From contig DAOWEP010000162.1 of assembly GCA_030638455.1 (NCBI GenBank), positions 1 to 5,471 of the forward strand: a stretch of 5,471 bases of DNA, read 5' to 3'. The DNA comes from Gammaproteobacteria bacterium (GTDB taxonomy: Bacteria > Pseudomonadota > Gammaproteobacteria > DAOWEP01). Numbering within the stretch: the first letter of the stretch is position 1; each line of letters begins with the position of its first letter. Below the pieces are notes generated by a model. That model was not told where the DNA came from. It saw only the letters and a program-made list of their open reading frames with translations, and searched no databases. The position numbers and the translations under genes were made by a program. Below are positions 1 through 5,471 of the stretch, piece by piece.

Positions 1-1
1 A

Positions 2-1660
2 CGTGGGTTCCAGATATTTCTGTTGCTGTTTTTTTCACAGGCAGCATTTTCAGGTGAGCAACCATCTGCAAATGCTATTGCCAGTGCCCACCCGATAGCG
101 ACGGTAGTAGGCCATAGAATTCTTGAGGCAGGCGGTAATGCTTTTGATGCAGCCGTTGCGGTAAGTGCAGTGCTGGCAGTAGTGGAACCGTATAGTTCCG
201 GAATCGGTGGTGGCGGATTCTGGTTATTACATCGTGTATCCGATGGTAAGGATGTCATGATTGATGGCCGTGAAAGTGCGCCGCTTGCCGCGCATCGGGA
301 ACTGTATCTTGATGAGTCAGGTAATGTGATTCCAGGCTTGTCGGTAGATGGCGCACTGGCAGCGGGTATTCCCGGTGAGCCAGCGGCATTGGTGCATATT
401 GCAGAAAAGTACGGGCGTTTTCCGTTAAGTAAATCTCTGGCACCGGCTATTCAGGTGGCGCGGGATGGTTTTAAAGTGGATCATCATTACCAGCGTATGG
501 CTGGGTTCCGGCTTAAATTATTACAGCAGTTTCCTGAGACCTCAAGACGATTATTAAAAGAAGGTGAGGTGCCACCTTTAGGGCATATTATTCGGCAGCC
601 GGAATTGGCGGCTACCTTACAGGCTATAGCGGACAAGGGGTATAGTGGTTTTTATGCAGGGCCAGTTGCAAAAAAACTGGTGAAAGGCGTGCGCAAGCAA
701 GGTGGTATCTGGTCGTTGAAGGATCTGGAGCAGTATAAAATTGTAGAGCGTGAGCCTGTTAGTATCACGTACAAGAGTGCAACAATTACCAGTGCGGCAT
801 TGCCATCATCGGGCGGGATTGTATTGGCCACCATGCTGAATATTCTGTCTGGTTATGATCTGGAAAACCTGGATGAGGTTACAAGGAAGCATCTGATCAT
901 TGAAGCTATGCGCCGTGCCTATCGAGATCGTGCGGAATATCTGGGGGACTCGGATTTTGTGGATGTTCCGGTAAAACGACTAACTGACCCCGGTTACGCG
1001 AATGCTTTGCGCAGTACTATTCAATCAGACAAGGCGACGCCTAGTAAAGAGTTGTCCGTTGCAACTGTAAAGGCAGGCGGTGCAGATACCACTCATTTTT
1101 CAATTCTGGATAAAGAGGGAAACCGGGTTGCGGCCACCTTAAGCATCAACTATCCATTCGGATCCGGTTTTATGCCAGAGGGTACTGGTGTATTGCTCAA
1201 TGATGAGATGGATGATTTTTCCAGTAAGCCCGGAAGCCCGAATGTCTACGGTCTGGTGGGTGCAGAGGCAAATGCTATTGCACCCGGTAAACGAATGTTG
1301 TCCAGTATGTCACCGACGTTTATTGAAACTGAGCAGGGCATTGCGATTGTAGGCACGCCGGGTGGCAGCCGAATCATTACCATGGTGTTACTGGCGATAC
1401 TGGAATATCTTGACGGCAGTGATGTACAGTCTATGGTGAATCTGCCCCGGTTTCATCATCAATACTTGCCCGATGTCGTTCAGCTAGAGCCGGATAGCCT
1501 GTCAGATTCAGAGCAGCAGGCCTTGCGGAAAAAAGGGCATAAACTGAGATTGCTGGAAAATACATACGGCAATATGCATGCAATTATCTGGGATAAAAAG
1601 AAAAACAGGGTGCAGGCAGCCAGTGATCCACGTGGCACAGGCTTGGCGCAGGTGCGTTAG
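2..1660 (+). CDS. ggt: Gamma-glutamyltransferase (glutathione hydrolase), 5' end cut by the window
   Basis: Cleaves the gamma-glutamyl bond of glutathione and related compounds, by hydrolysis or transfer to an acceptor, in the periplasm. Numbering below counts the TTG at 23 as residue 1. The frame stays open to base 2 and encodes RGFQIFLLLFFSQAAFS, an Arg plus a hydrophobic stretch typical of a signal peptide. The true start is therefore probably just left of the window, and TTG 23 is not the start. Arg83 (DGRESAP) matches the substrate-carboxylate Arg114 of E. coli. The precursor should self-cleave between Asp355 and Thr356 (ADTTHFS), giving a 190-residue small subunit with Thr356 as nucleophile, the size seen in E. 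coli. Asn376, Glu395, Asp398, Ser427-Ser428 and Gly447-Gly448 line up with known glutamate-binding residues; Glu395 is Gln in E. coli but Glu in human GGT1. The lid-loop segment PNVYGLVG is present. Ser374 sits where E. coli has Thr409. The gene converges on its right-hand neighbour. Family assignment is near certain. Confidence 0.97.
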   Translation, partial: RGFQIFLLLFFSQAAFSGEQPSANAIASAHPIATVVGHRILEAGGNAFDAAVAVSAVLAVVEPYSSGIGGGGFWLLHRVSDGKDVMIDGRESAPLAAHRELYLDESGNVIPGLSVDGALAAGIPGEPAALVHIAEKYGRFPLSKSLAPAIQVARDGFKVDHHYQRMAGFRLKLLQQFPETSRRLLKEGEVPPLGHIIRQPELAATLQAIADKGYSGFYAGPVAKKLVKGVRKQGGIWSLKDLEQYKIVEREPVSITYKSATITSAALPSSGGIVLATMLNILSGYDLENLDEVTRKHLIIEAMRRAYRDRAEYLGDSDFVDVPVKRLTDPGYANALRSTIQSDKATPSKELSVATVKAGGADTTHFSILDKEGNRVAATLSINYPFGSGFMPEGTGVLLNDEMDDFSSKPGSPNVYGLVGAEANAIAPGKRMLSSMSPTFIETEQGIAIVGTPGGSRIITMVLLAILEYLDGSDVQSMVNLPRFHHQYLPDVVQLEPDSLSDSEQQALRKKGHKLRLLENTYGNMHAIIWDKKKNRVQAASDPRGTGLAQVR

Positions 1661-1695
1661 TACTCCGTCACACTTGGTTGTTATGCAGTCCTTAA

Positions 1696-2103
1696 TCAGG
1701 AATAGGTGTAATGCTTGGCTTTCTTGTAACCATGCCTGCGGCTACGTGAACGCTGGGTGATAACGCCACGGATGGTTAGTTCACTGGTTATTTCAACGTC
1801 CGGGTAATTGTCGTTCAAGGCCACCAGGTATTTTCGATTATCACGAATAACAAACTGACGGAACGTAGTCTCCCCATCATAGTCGGCGACAACATAGGTG
1901 CCATGAGTGGCCGGGTGGTTTGGGTCTATGATAATCACTGCGCCATCCAGAAATTCTGGTTCCATGCTGCTACCCAATACCTGTAGGGCAAAAGGTGCCT
2001 TGCTGGTACAGCCACCGCCTTCTTCTACTGCGGCCTTGATTTCTATGGGGATGTTTTCAAACGGGCTTTTGCTGGATTTGCTGTCGGTTGAAGATGTAGT
2101 CAT
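1696..2103 (-). CDS. Stand-alone S24 (LexA/CI/UmuD-type) domain protein with the catalytic Lys replaced by Arg
   Basis: This 135-residue protein is essentially one S24 peptidase domain, the part of LexA, UmuD and lambda CI that performs RecA-stimulated self-cleavage. Residues 1-13 are rich in Ser and Lys. The nucleophile motif GSSMEP has Ser46, followed by FLDGAVIIID and a GTYVVADYDGE strand. TFRQF (80-84) then aligns with TFKKL of lambda CI, so Arg82 takes the place of the catalytic Lys. LNDNYPDVE and IRGVITQ complete the fold. The last 18 residues form a basic tail (RSRSRR, KKAK). No helix-turn-helix is present: the ATG at 2103 is the only usable start, because an in-frame stop lies at 2140-2142 with no start codon between, and just 86 bases separate it from the next gene. 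There is no strong Shine-Dalgarno sequence. It may be the last gene of a minus-strand operon. Fold assignment is strong. Function is unknown; it could be a non-cleaving regulator or a decoy/partner of another S24 protein. Confidence 0.85.
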   Translation of the reverse strand: MTTSSTDSKSSKSPFENIPIEIKAAVEEGGGCTSKAPFALQVLGSSMEPEFLDGAVIIIDPNHPATHGTYVVADYDGETTFRQFVIRDNRKYLVALNDNYPDVEITSELTIRGVITQRSRSRRHGYKKAKHYTYS

Positions 2104-2133
2104 GAAGATTAAACCTGTATTTACAAGATGCCT

Positions 2134-2163
2134 ATGATACTACAATTAGATGCTGGCTGAGAA
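2134..2163 (-). promoter_or_regulatory. Possible sigma70-type promoter for the S24-domain gene
   Basis: Read on the minus strand, TTCTCA (2158-2163, 4 of 6 consensus bases) is followed after 18 bases by TATCAT (2134-2139, 5 of 6). Transcription would begin roughly 20-25 bases before the ATG at 2103. The match is modest and in AT-rich DNA such matches arise by chance. If real, the S24-domain gene could be expressed apart from the genes upstream of it. Confidence 0.25.
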
Positions 2164-2169
2164 GCCGAT

Positions 2170-2191
2170 AACTATATGTAAAATATAAGTT
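2170..2191. repeat. AT-rich imperfect inverted repeat between the TIGR03790 and S24-domain genes
   Basis: The arms AACTATAT and ATATAAGTT pair apart from one extra base and flank a short GTAAA centre. The repeat overlaps the stop codon of the TIGR03790 gene (2190-2192) and lies just upstream of the possible -35 element of the S24-domain gene. It has no GC-rich stem and no following T run, so it is a poor intrinsic terminator. It could be an operator, but AT-rich sequence gives such repeats easily by chance. Confidence 0.25.
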
Positions 2192-3482
2192 ATTGTGATT
2201 TAGTGTCCTTATTCAACGCAGGTTCTTCTGTTTTTTGCTGTATGTTTACACGAACCAGTTTGTAATACGGTTTGGATAGATTGGTCAGGTGTAAGGCCTG
2301 CATCCCTCGTTTCTGGAGCATCAGTTGGCGATCTAGCTCAAAGCCTGTGCCTGGGTGATAGGACGATAACAGTAAATATGCGCCAGGCCGTAGTGATTGT
2401 GTTTGTATCAGAAGCCAGTCACTACCCGCGCGCAAGGCATACCCACCAAACGGGTTGGCCAGTGGCTCGCCGATAAAGATCCCCTGCCCGGGCATGTGTA
2501 CACTTTTCCAGTAACTTTCCAGTAATGTTTCCCCATTAAAATAGCGATCAATAGCAATCCCCGGATTCGGAAATTTTTGTGGAAAGTTGCAGGGCTCTAC
2601 TACCGCACCATAACTACCTGTAGCGCCAGCCTCAAGCCAACGCAGACTGCTCATTTGTTTGCTACCCGTGAGATTTCCGCCGGCAGAGGTCAGGTGATCT
2701 GTAATCGCACCTGGTAGATATTGAAGTGAGTTTATTTTTGGAACCTTTACCAGGCCAGTAAAATAAAATAACACATCATTTTTGCTTTCAATGTAATCAG
2801 TATTTATGATCACCGTCTTGAGGGGTAAATTTTCCATGTACTTTACAATTTCAGGGAAGAGCGGCGCACGTGTATTACGCCCCCTGTCACTGGTGCTGAC
2901 CAGATATGCGGTACCCTGTGGAAAGCGGCTATCTGCGGCAACACCCCTGTCAATCAGTTTCCTGGCTTGTGCAAAGTCAGTAGCTGCAATTGATATTGTC
3001 GGCCTGATGCCGTGGTCTTTATATGGCTGACGGCTATTGGAATTAAAATACGGACTGGGTTTTGTCGGTTTACATCCTTTTGCACAATAGGACTTGTCAA
3101 AGCCCATTGCGAAGGCCGTGGTAATAGACATGCAGCCAACCCGGAACGGAGCAACCCAGGTCAGTGCATAGGCCTGAATATGCTCGGGGGTATTTGCATC
3201 GACCTGTTTTTTGAGCTTTCGAAATTCCTTGATTGATATTCCAGGTCGTCCGGGTTTGAAGTGGATGTGAATAATATTTTTATCAGGTATTTTCCTTTTG
3301 TCTTTATAATATCCAGCAACTTTTATGCTTAGTGGGTCATCGTCATTTACAATAACGGCCAGTTCATGGGCAAGCAAACTGGTCTTTGGTAACTGAATAT
3401 GTGGAGTAGCCTGAGCCAACCCTGATAAAAGATGGAATGCAGATGTAAGCAGAAGTAATGTGAAAAGCTTAATGCGTGGCAT
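2190..3482 (-). CDS. Secreted protein of the uncharacterised TIGR03790 family
   Basis: A 430-residue exported protein of unknown biochemical function. Residues 1-25 form a classical signal peptide: Arg3 and Lys5, a Leu-rich core, and a probable cut after Ala23-Gln24-Ala25. The family signature follows at about 41-67 (LAVIVNDDDPLSIKVAGYY, then a KRKIP turn), resembling the typical NxxDPxSxxIAxYYxxxRxIP pattern. A second conserved block, PGAITDHLTSAGG (257-269), is followed by WLEAGATGSYGAVVEPC (282-298) and GIFIGEPLANPFGG (334-347). Four cysteines lie at 117, 133, 137 and 298, so disulfides are possible after export. The C-terminus is hydrophilic, with no PEP-CTERM sorting tail or membrane anchor. 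From memory, the family is restricted to genomes with exosortase, but no exosortase gene is visible here. The ATG at 3482 fits because an in-frame stop lies 9 bases upstream and the signal peptide begins right after it; no Shine-Dalgarno sequence is visible. It lies 41 bases downstream of mutM, probably in the same transcript. Confidence 0.85.
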   Translation of the reverse strand: MPRIKLFTLLLLTSAFHLLSGLAQATPHIQLPKTSLLAHELAVIVNDDDPLSIKVAGYYKDKRKIPDKNIIHIHFKPGRPGISIKEFRKLKKQVDANTPEHIQAYALTWVAPFRVGCMSITTAFAMGFDKSYCAKGCKPTKPSPYFNSNSRQPYKDHGIRPTISIAATDFAQARKLIDRGVAADSRFPQGTAYLVSTSDRGRNTRAPLFPEIVKYMENLPLKTVIINTDYIESKNDVLFYFTGLVKVPKINSLQYLPGAITDHLTSAGGNLTGSKQMSSLRWLEAGATGSYGAVVEPCNFPQKFPNPGIAIDRYFNGETLLESYWKSVHMPGQGIFIGEPLANPFGGYALRAGSDWLLIQTQSLRPGAYLLLSSYHPGTGFELDRQLMLQKRGMQALHLTNLSKPYYKLVRVNIQQKTEEPALNKDTKSQ

Positions 3483-3486
3483 AAGG

Positions 3487-3496
3487 TATGATCATA
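3487..3496 (-). promoter_or_regulatory. Perfect 10-base palindrome with a -10-like hexamer before the TIGR03790 gene
   Basis: TATGATCATA is its own reverse complement and sits 4 bases upstream of the ATG at 3482. On the minus strand its first six bases, TATGAT, match the -10 consensus at 5 of 6 positions, which would give an almost leaderless transcript. No convincing -35 hexamer lies at the right distance. It occupies the place where a ribosome binding site would be expected. It may equally be a chance palindrome. Confidence 0.2.
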
Positions 3497-3523
3497 TCAT
3501 GGTTATCGGCCATTAATGTTGTG

Positions 3524-4342
3524 CTAGTGCTGACAAGCAGGGCAATAATAAGTTGAGCGCTGCCCCTGTCGAATTTGTTTTATCAGGGAGTTGCATTGAT
3601 GGCAGGGTTCCCCTGAGCGGCTATAAACATTCAGGTGTTGGCTAAAATAGCCGGGCTTGCCGTCACTGGTAAGAAAATCCCGTAAGGTTGTGCCGCCTTG
3701 CTTGATCGCATCATTTAGCAGCTTGTTAATTATTTTTGTCAGTATGGTATAGCGTGCAAGGCTTGTTCTCCCGGCAGCAATGCCCGGTCGTATGCCGGCA
3801 AGAAAAAGGGCCTCACTTGCATAGATATTTCCTACGCCAACAACGGTATGACCATCCATAATAAATTGTTTGATAGCTTGTTTGCGTTTACGAGAACGCT
3901 GAAATAAATATTCACCGGTAAATTGTTCATCAAACGGCTCAGGACCCAGGTCTTTAAGTAGTTTGTGTTTTAACGGGTCTTTTGCTGTCCAGAGTGCCGC
4001 CCCGAACCTGCGCGGGTCATGCAGACGTAATACGACACCGCCCTCGAATAAAATATCCAGATGGTCATGTTTGTCCGGTAAAATTTCAGGTGAAGTAATG
4101 CGCAAGCTACCAGACATGCCTAAATGAAGAATCAGAGTGCCGGGTTTGGTTCTTAATAACAGGTATTTCCCCCTTCTTTCCACCGCCAAAATTTTCTGGC
4201 CGCACATATGCTGGTTAAGCAATCGTTTTGGGATTGGCCATCTCAGGCTGGGAGTACGTGCAATAACCTTGCGAATGCGCCTGCCTAGAATGTGTGGCTC
4301 GATTCCCCTGCGGGTGGTCTCAACTTCGGGTAGTTCAGGCAT
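3524..4342 (-). CDS. mutM: Formamidopyrimidine-DNA glycosylase (Fpg/MutM)
   Basis: A bifunctional base-excision repair enzyme that removes 8-oxoguanine and ring-opened purines from DNA and then cuts the abasic site by beta/delta elimination. The 272 residues are close to the 269 of E. coli. The N-terminus MPELPEVETTRRGI supplies the catalytic Pro2 (Schiff base) and Glu3, which fixes the start at the ATG. Lys59 (RRGKYLLL) matches catalytic Lys57. Met76 (LGMSGSL), Arg112 and Phe113 (DPRRFG) match the residues that fill the gap left by the flipped base. GVGNIYASE (169-177) belongs to the helix-two-turn-helix DNA-binding motif. The C-terminal zinc finger has Cys247, Cys250, Cys267 and Cys270, with Arg262 in the conserved GQRSTYYC stretch. 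Nothing essential is missing, so the enzyme should be active. It starts 28 bases after the GldG-like gene with no strong Shine-Dalgarno sequence, which suggests co-transcription. Confidence 0.98.
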   Translation of the reverse strand: MPELPEVETTRRGIEPHILGRRIRKVIARTPSLRWPIPKRLLNQHMCGQKILAVERRGKYLLLRTKPGTLILHLGMSGSLRITSPEILPDKHDHLDILFEGGVVLRLHDPRRFGAALWTAKDPLKHKLLKDLGPEPFDEQFTGEYLFQRSRKRKQAIKQFIMDGHTVVGVGNIYASEALFLAGIRPGIAAGRTSLARYTILTKIINKLLNDAIKQGGTTLRDFLTSDGKPGYFSQHLNVYSRSGEPCHQCNSLIKQIRQGQRSTYYCPACQH

Positions 4343-4370
4343 TTCTATTGGCTATCTATGGGTGGTGAAG

Positions 4371-5471
4371 TTATGCACGAGCACGGTAGCGGCGAATAAT
4401 AAACCCTGCAGCAAAAAATATTACGGGTAATGCAAATGGAAAGACAAACGTATAAAGCATGATCATAGAGTCAGACAGCACCAAATCCAGGTCTGGTCTG
4501 TTAATTGGCTGAATTTGAATGAAGGAGTCCTGGTTGCCTAGCCAATGAATAATGCTATTGCCCAGAAACTGGTTGCCCCCATTTGCCAGATAGGCATTGG
4601 AAAGGAAATCCCCGTCACCTATCACTACAATACGTTGCTGTTTTTCAATGTCACTACTGGGAGCAGTGCGTGTAAGTGACAACCCGATGGTTAACGGGCC
4701 GGCTACTTCATCTGTATTTTGATTAAACTGTAGTGGTGGAGTTGTCAGTATTCCGGTTTCAGTCCAGCTTTGTCTGTCTGTTTCCAGTAGGTTTTCAATA
4801 TCCCAGCGATTTTCCTGGGCCGCGGCTTGCTGATCAGCTTTCAGAGCCATGGTAAAAGGAAACAAGGTGCCCTGCCTTAAGTTGTTAAGTATCGAGTGGC
4901 CGGAATATTGTTGAACAATCACCATCGCAGGATTTTTGATGCCCAGCTTGGGAGTCGAGGCGCTAATGATAGTGCCTGGAAGAAAACGGACTCCCAGATA
5001 ATTACGTAAGGCTTCCAGTTCAATAGTGGCTTTGCTTTCGGTGCCAGGCTCGACCAGCCAAAGTAAATTGCCACCTTTGTCCAGGTAGTCCAGTATTAAG
5101 TCGGTTTCATTCAGGGACAGGTCGAATTTTGGCGAAGCAATCACGAGTATGCCAGTGTTATCAGGAATTACCGGGTTTACACTCAGATTGAGAGACTGTA
5201 CCTGTAAGCCTGATTGCTTCAGGTAATTAGCAAACAGTGCAAGATCCTGATTGCCGGGTTTATGTGGACTGCGTTCACCGTGTCCGTCAAGAAATACAAG
5301 CCATTTATTATGCGGGCTGGTTAATCTTAACAATGCATTACTCAGGTTTTTCTCATCTACAGTACGTAGTTTTTCAAGGCGCCCATCGTACTCCACAACA
5401 ATCTCACCGGCAGGATGAATGTCCAGTTGCCTTACCTGTTGCGGGTTCTTTTTTGGGTCAACGAAATGCAG
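4371..5471 (-). CDS. GldG-like ABC-transporter auxiliary protein, N-terminus cut by the window
   Basis: The C-terminal 366 residues of a larger membrane protein of the GldG / ABC_transp_aux type (COG3225-like), the non-ATPase auxiliary component of ABC-2 type exporters first named from Bacteroidetes gliding genes. The frame is open to the window edge and begins LHFVDPKKNPQQVRQLDI, so the GTG at 5396 is internal and not the start. After a beta-rich stretch (GEIVVEYDGRLEKL) comes the family hallmark FLDGHGERSP near visible residues 60-69. Next is an alpha/beta domain with ILVIASPKFDLSLNE and GGNLLWLVEPG, resembling a glutamine-amidotransferase-like fold. IVVIGDGDFLSNAYL and GGNQFLGNSIIHWL follow near the end. 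A single transmembrane helix (about 336-359, IMLYTFVFPFALPVIFFAAGF) is followed by a basic tail RRYRARA, predicted cytoplasmic. The matching ABC ATPase and permease genes would be expected to the right of the window. No DUF4340-type partner gene lies downstream, where mutM begins. The family call is good; the exported substrate is unknown. Confidence 0.88.
   Translation of the reverse strand: MHFVDPKKNPQQVRQLDIHPAGEIVVEYDGRLEKLRTVDEKNLSNALLRLTSPHNKWLVFLDGHGERSPHKPGNQDLALFANYLKQSGLQVQSLNLSVNPVIPDNTGILVIASPKFDLSLNETDLILDYLDKGGNLLWLVEPGTESKATIELEALRNYLGVRFLPGTIISASTPKLGIKNPAMVIVQQYSGHSILNNLRQGTLFPFTMALKADQQAAAQENRWDIENLLETDRQSWTETGILTTPPLQFNQNTDEVAGPLTIGLSLTRTAPSSDIEKQQRIVVIGDGDFLSNAYLANGGNQFLGNSIIHWLGNQDSFIQIQPINRPDLDLVLSDSMIMLYTFVFPFALPVIFFAAGFIIRRYRARA

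Noticed and set aside
23..25. TTG as the start codon of ggt
   Set aside because: The frame is open to the left window edge and the upstream codons continue a signal-peptide hydrophobic core, so the start is more likely outside the window.
1661..1695. Bidirectional terminator expected between the converging ggt and S24-domain genes
   Set aside because: No GC-rich stem followed by a T run is visible on either strand; the short CGCA/TGCG match near 1647-1656 has a loop of only two bases.
1696..2103. Prophage or integrative element marked by a CI-like gene
   Set aside because: No integrase, cro-like gene, attachment repeat or other phage gene is nearby; the neighbours are ordinary chromosomal genes.
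1907..2137. 76-codon plus-strand frame opposite the S24-domain gene (possible toxin or antisense peptide)
   Set aside because: It is antisense to conserved S24 motifs and its sequence is explained by the complementary strand.
2806..3236. Overlapping short open frames on both strands within the TIGR03790 gene
   Set aside because: They are shadows of the long coding frame, with no family resemblance or initiation signals.
4137..4430. 97-codon open frame on the plus strand opposite mutM
   Set aside because: It lies almost wholly antisense to a well-conserved gene, and its translation shows no recognisable domain.
5394..5396. GTG as the start codon of the GldG-like gene
   Set aside because: The frame is open through the window edge and the 25 preceding codons read as a plausible continuation; a start here would also remove the N-terminal membrane segment usual for the family.

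Overview
The window looks like a chromosomal stretch from a Gram-negative bacterium, most likely a gammaproteobacterium or a close relative. The reasons are moderate base composition, dense gene packing, a periplasmic-type gamma-glutamyltransferase very close in motif order to the E. coli enzyme, and a MutM of E. coli-like length and motif content. I cannot name a genus. No tRNA, rRNA, CRISPR array, insertion sequence or phage structural gene is visible. Gaps between genes are 35, 86, 41 and 28 bases, so no stretch over 300 bases lacks a gene.

Layout. On the plus strand, the left end holds a nearly complete gamma-glutamyltransferase (ggt) whose start codon lies just outside the window. Four genes follow, all on the minus strand, so they are transcribed right to left. 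First is a GldG-like ABC-transporter auxiliary membrane protein, cut by the right end. Next is mutM (formamidopyrimidine-DNA glycosylase), then a secreted protein of the uncharacterised TIGR03790 family, and last a small LexA/CI-type S24 domain protein that converges on ggt.

How they may work together. The short same-strand gaps allow GldG-like, mutM, TIGR03790 and the S24 protein to be co-transcribed, but no shared pathway is evident. GldG-like proteins serve ABC-2 type exporters. MutM removes oxidised purines from DNA. TIGR03790 proteins are, from memory of the family description, found in genomes that carry exosortase (the PEP-CTERM sorting system). The GldG-like and TIGR03790 proteins both point to envelope or export biology, with mutM as a housekeeping passenger.

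The most interesting points are the S24 protein, which keeps the catalytic Ser but has Arg where the catalytic Lys should be and has no DNA-binding domain, and the TIGR03790 protein, a conserved secreted family without known function. The rest of the window looks ordinary, and I see no clear evidence of a new multi-gene system.
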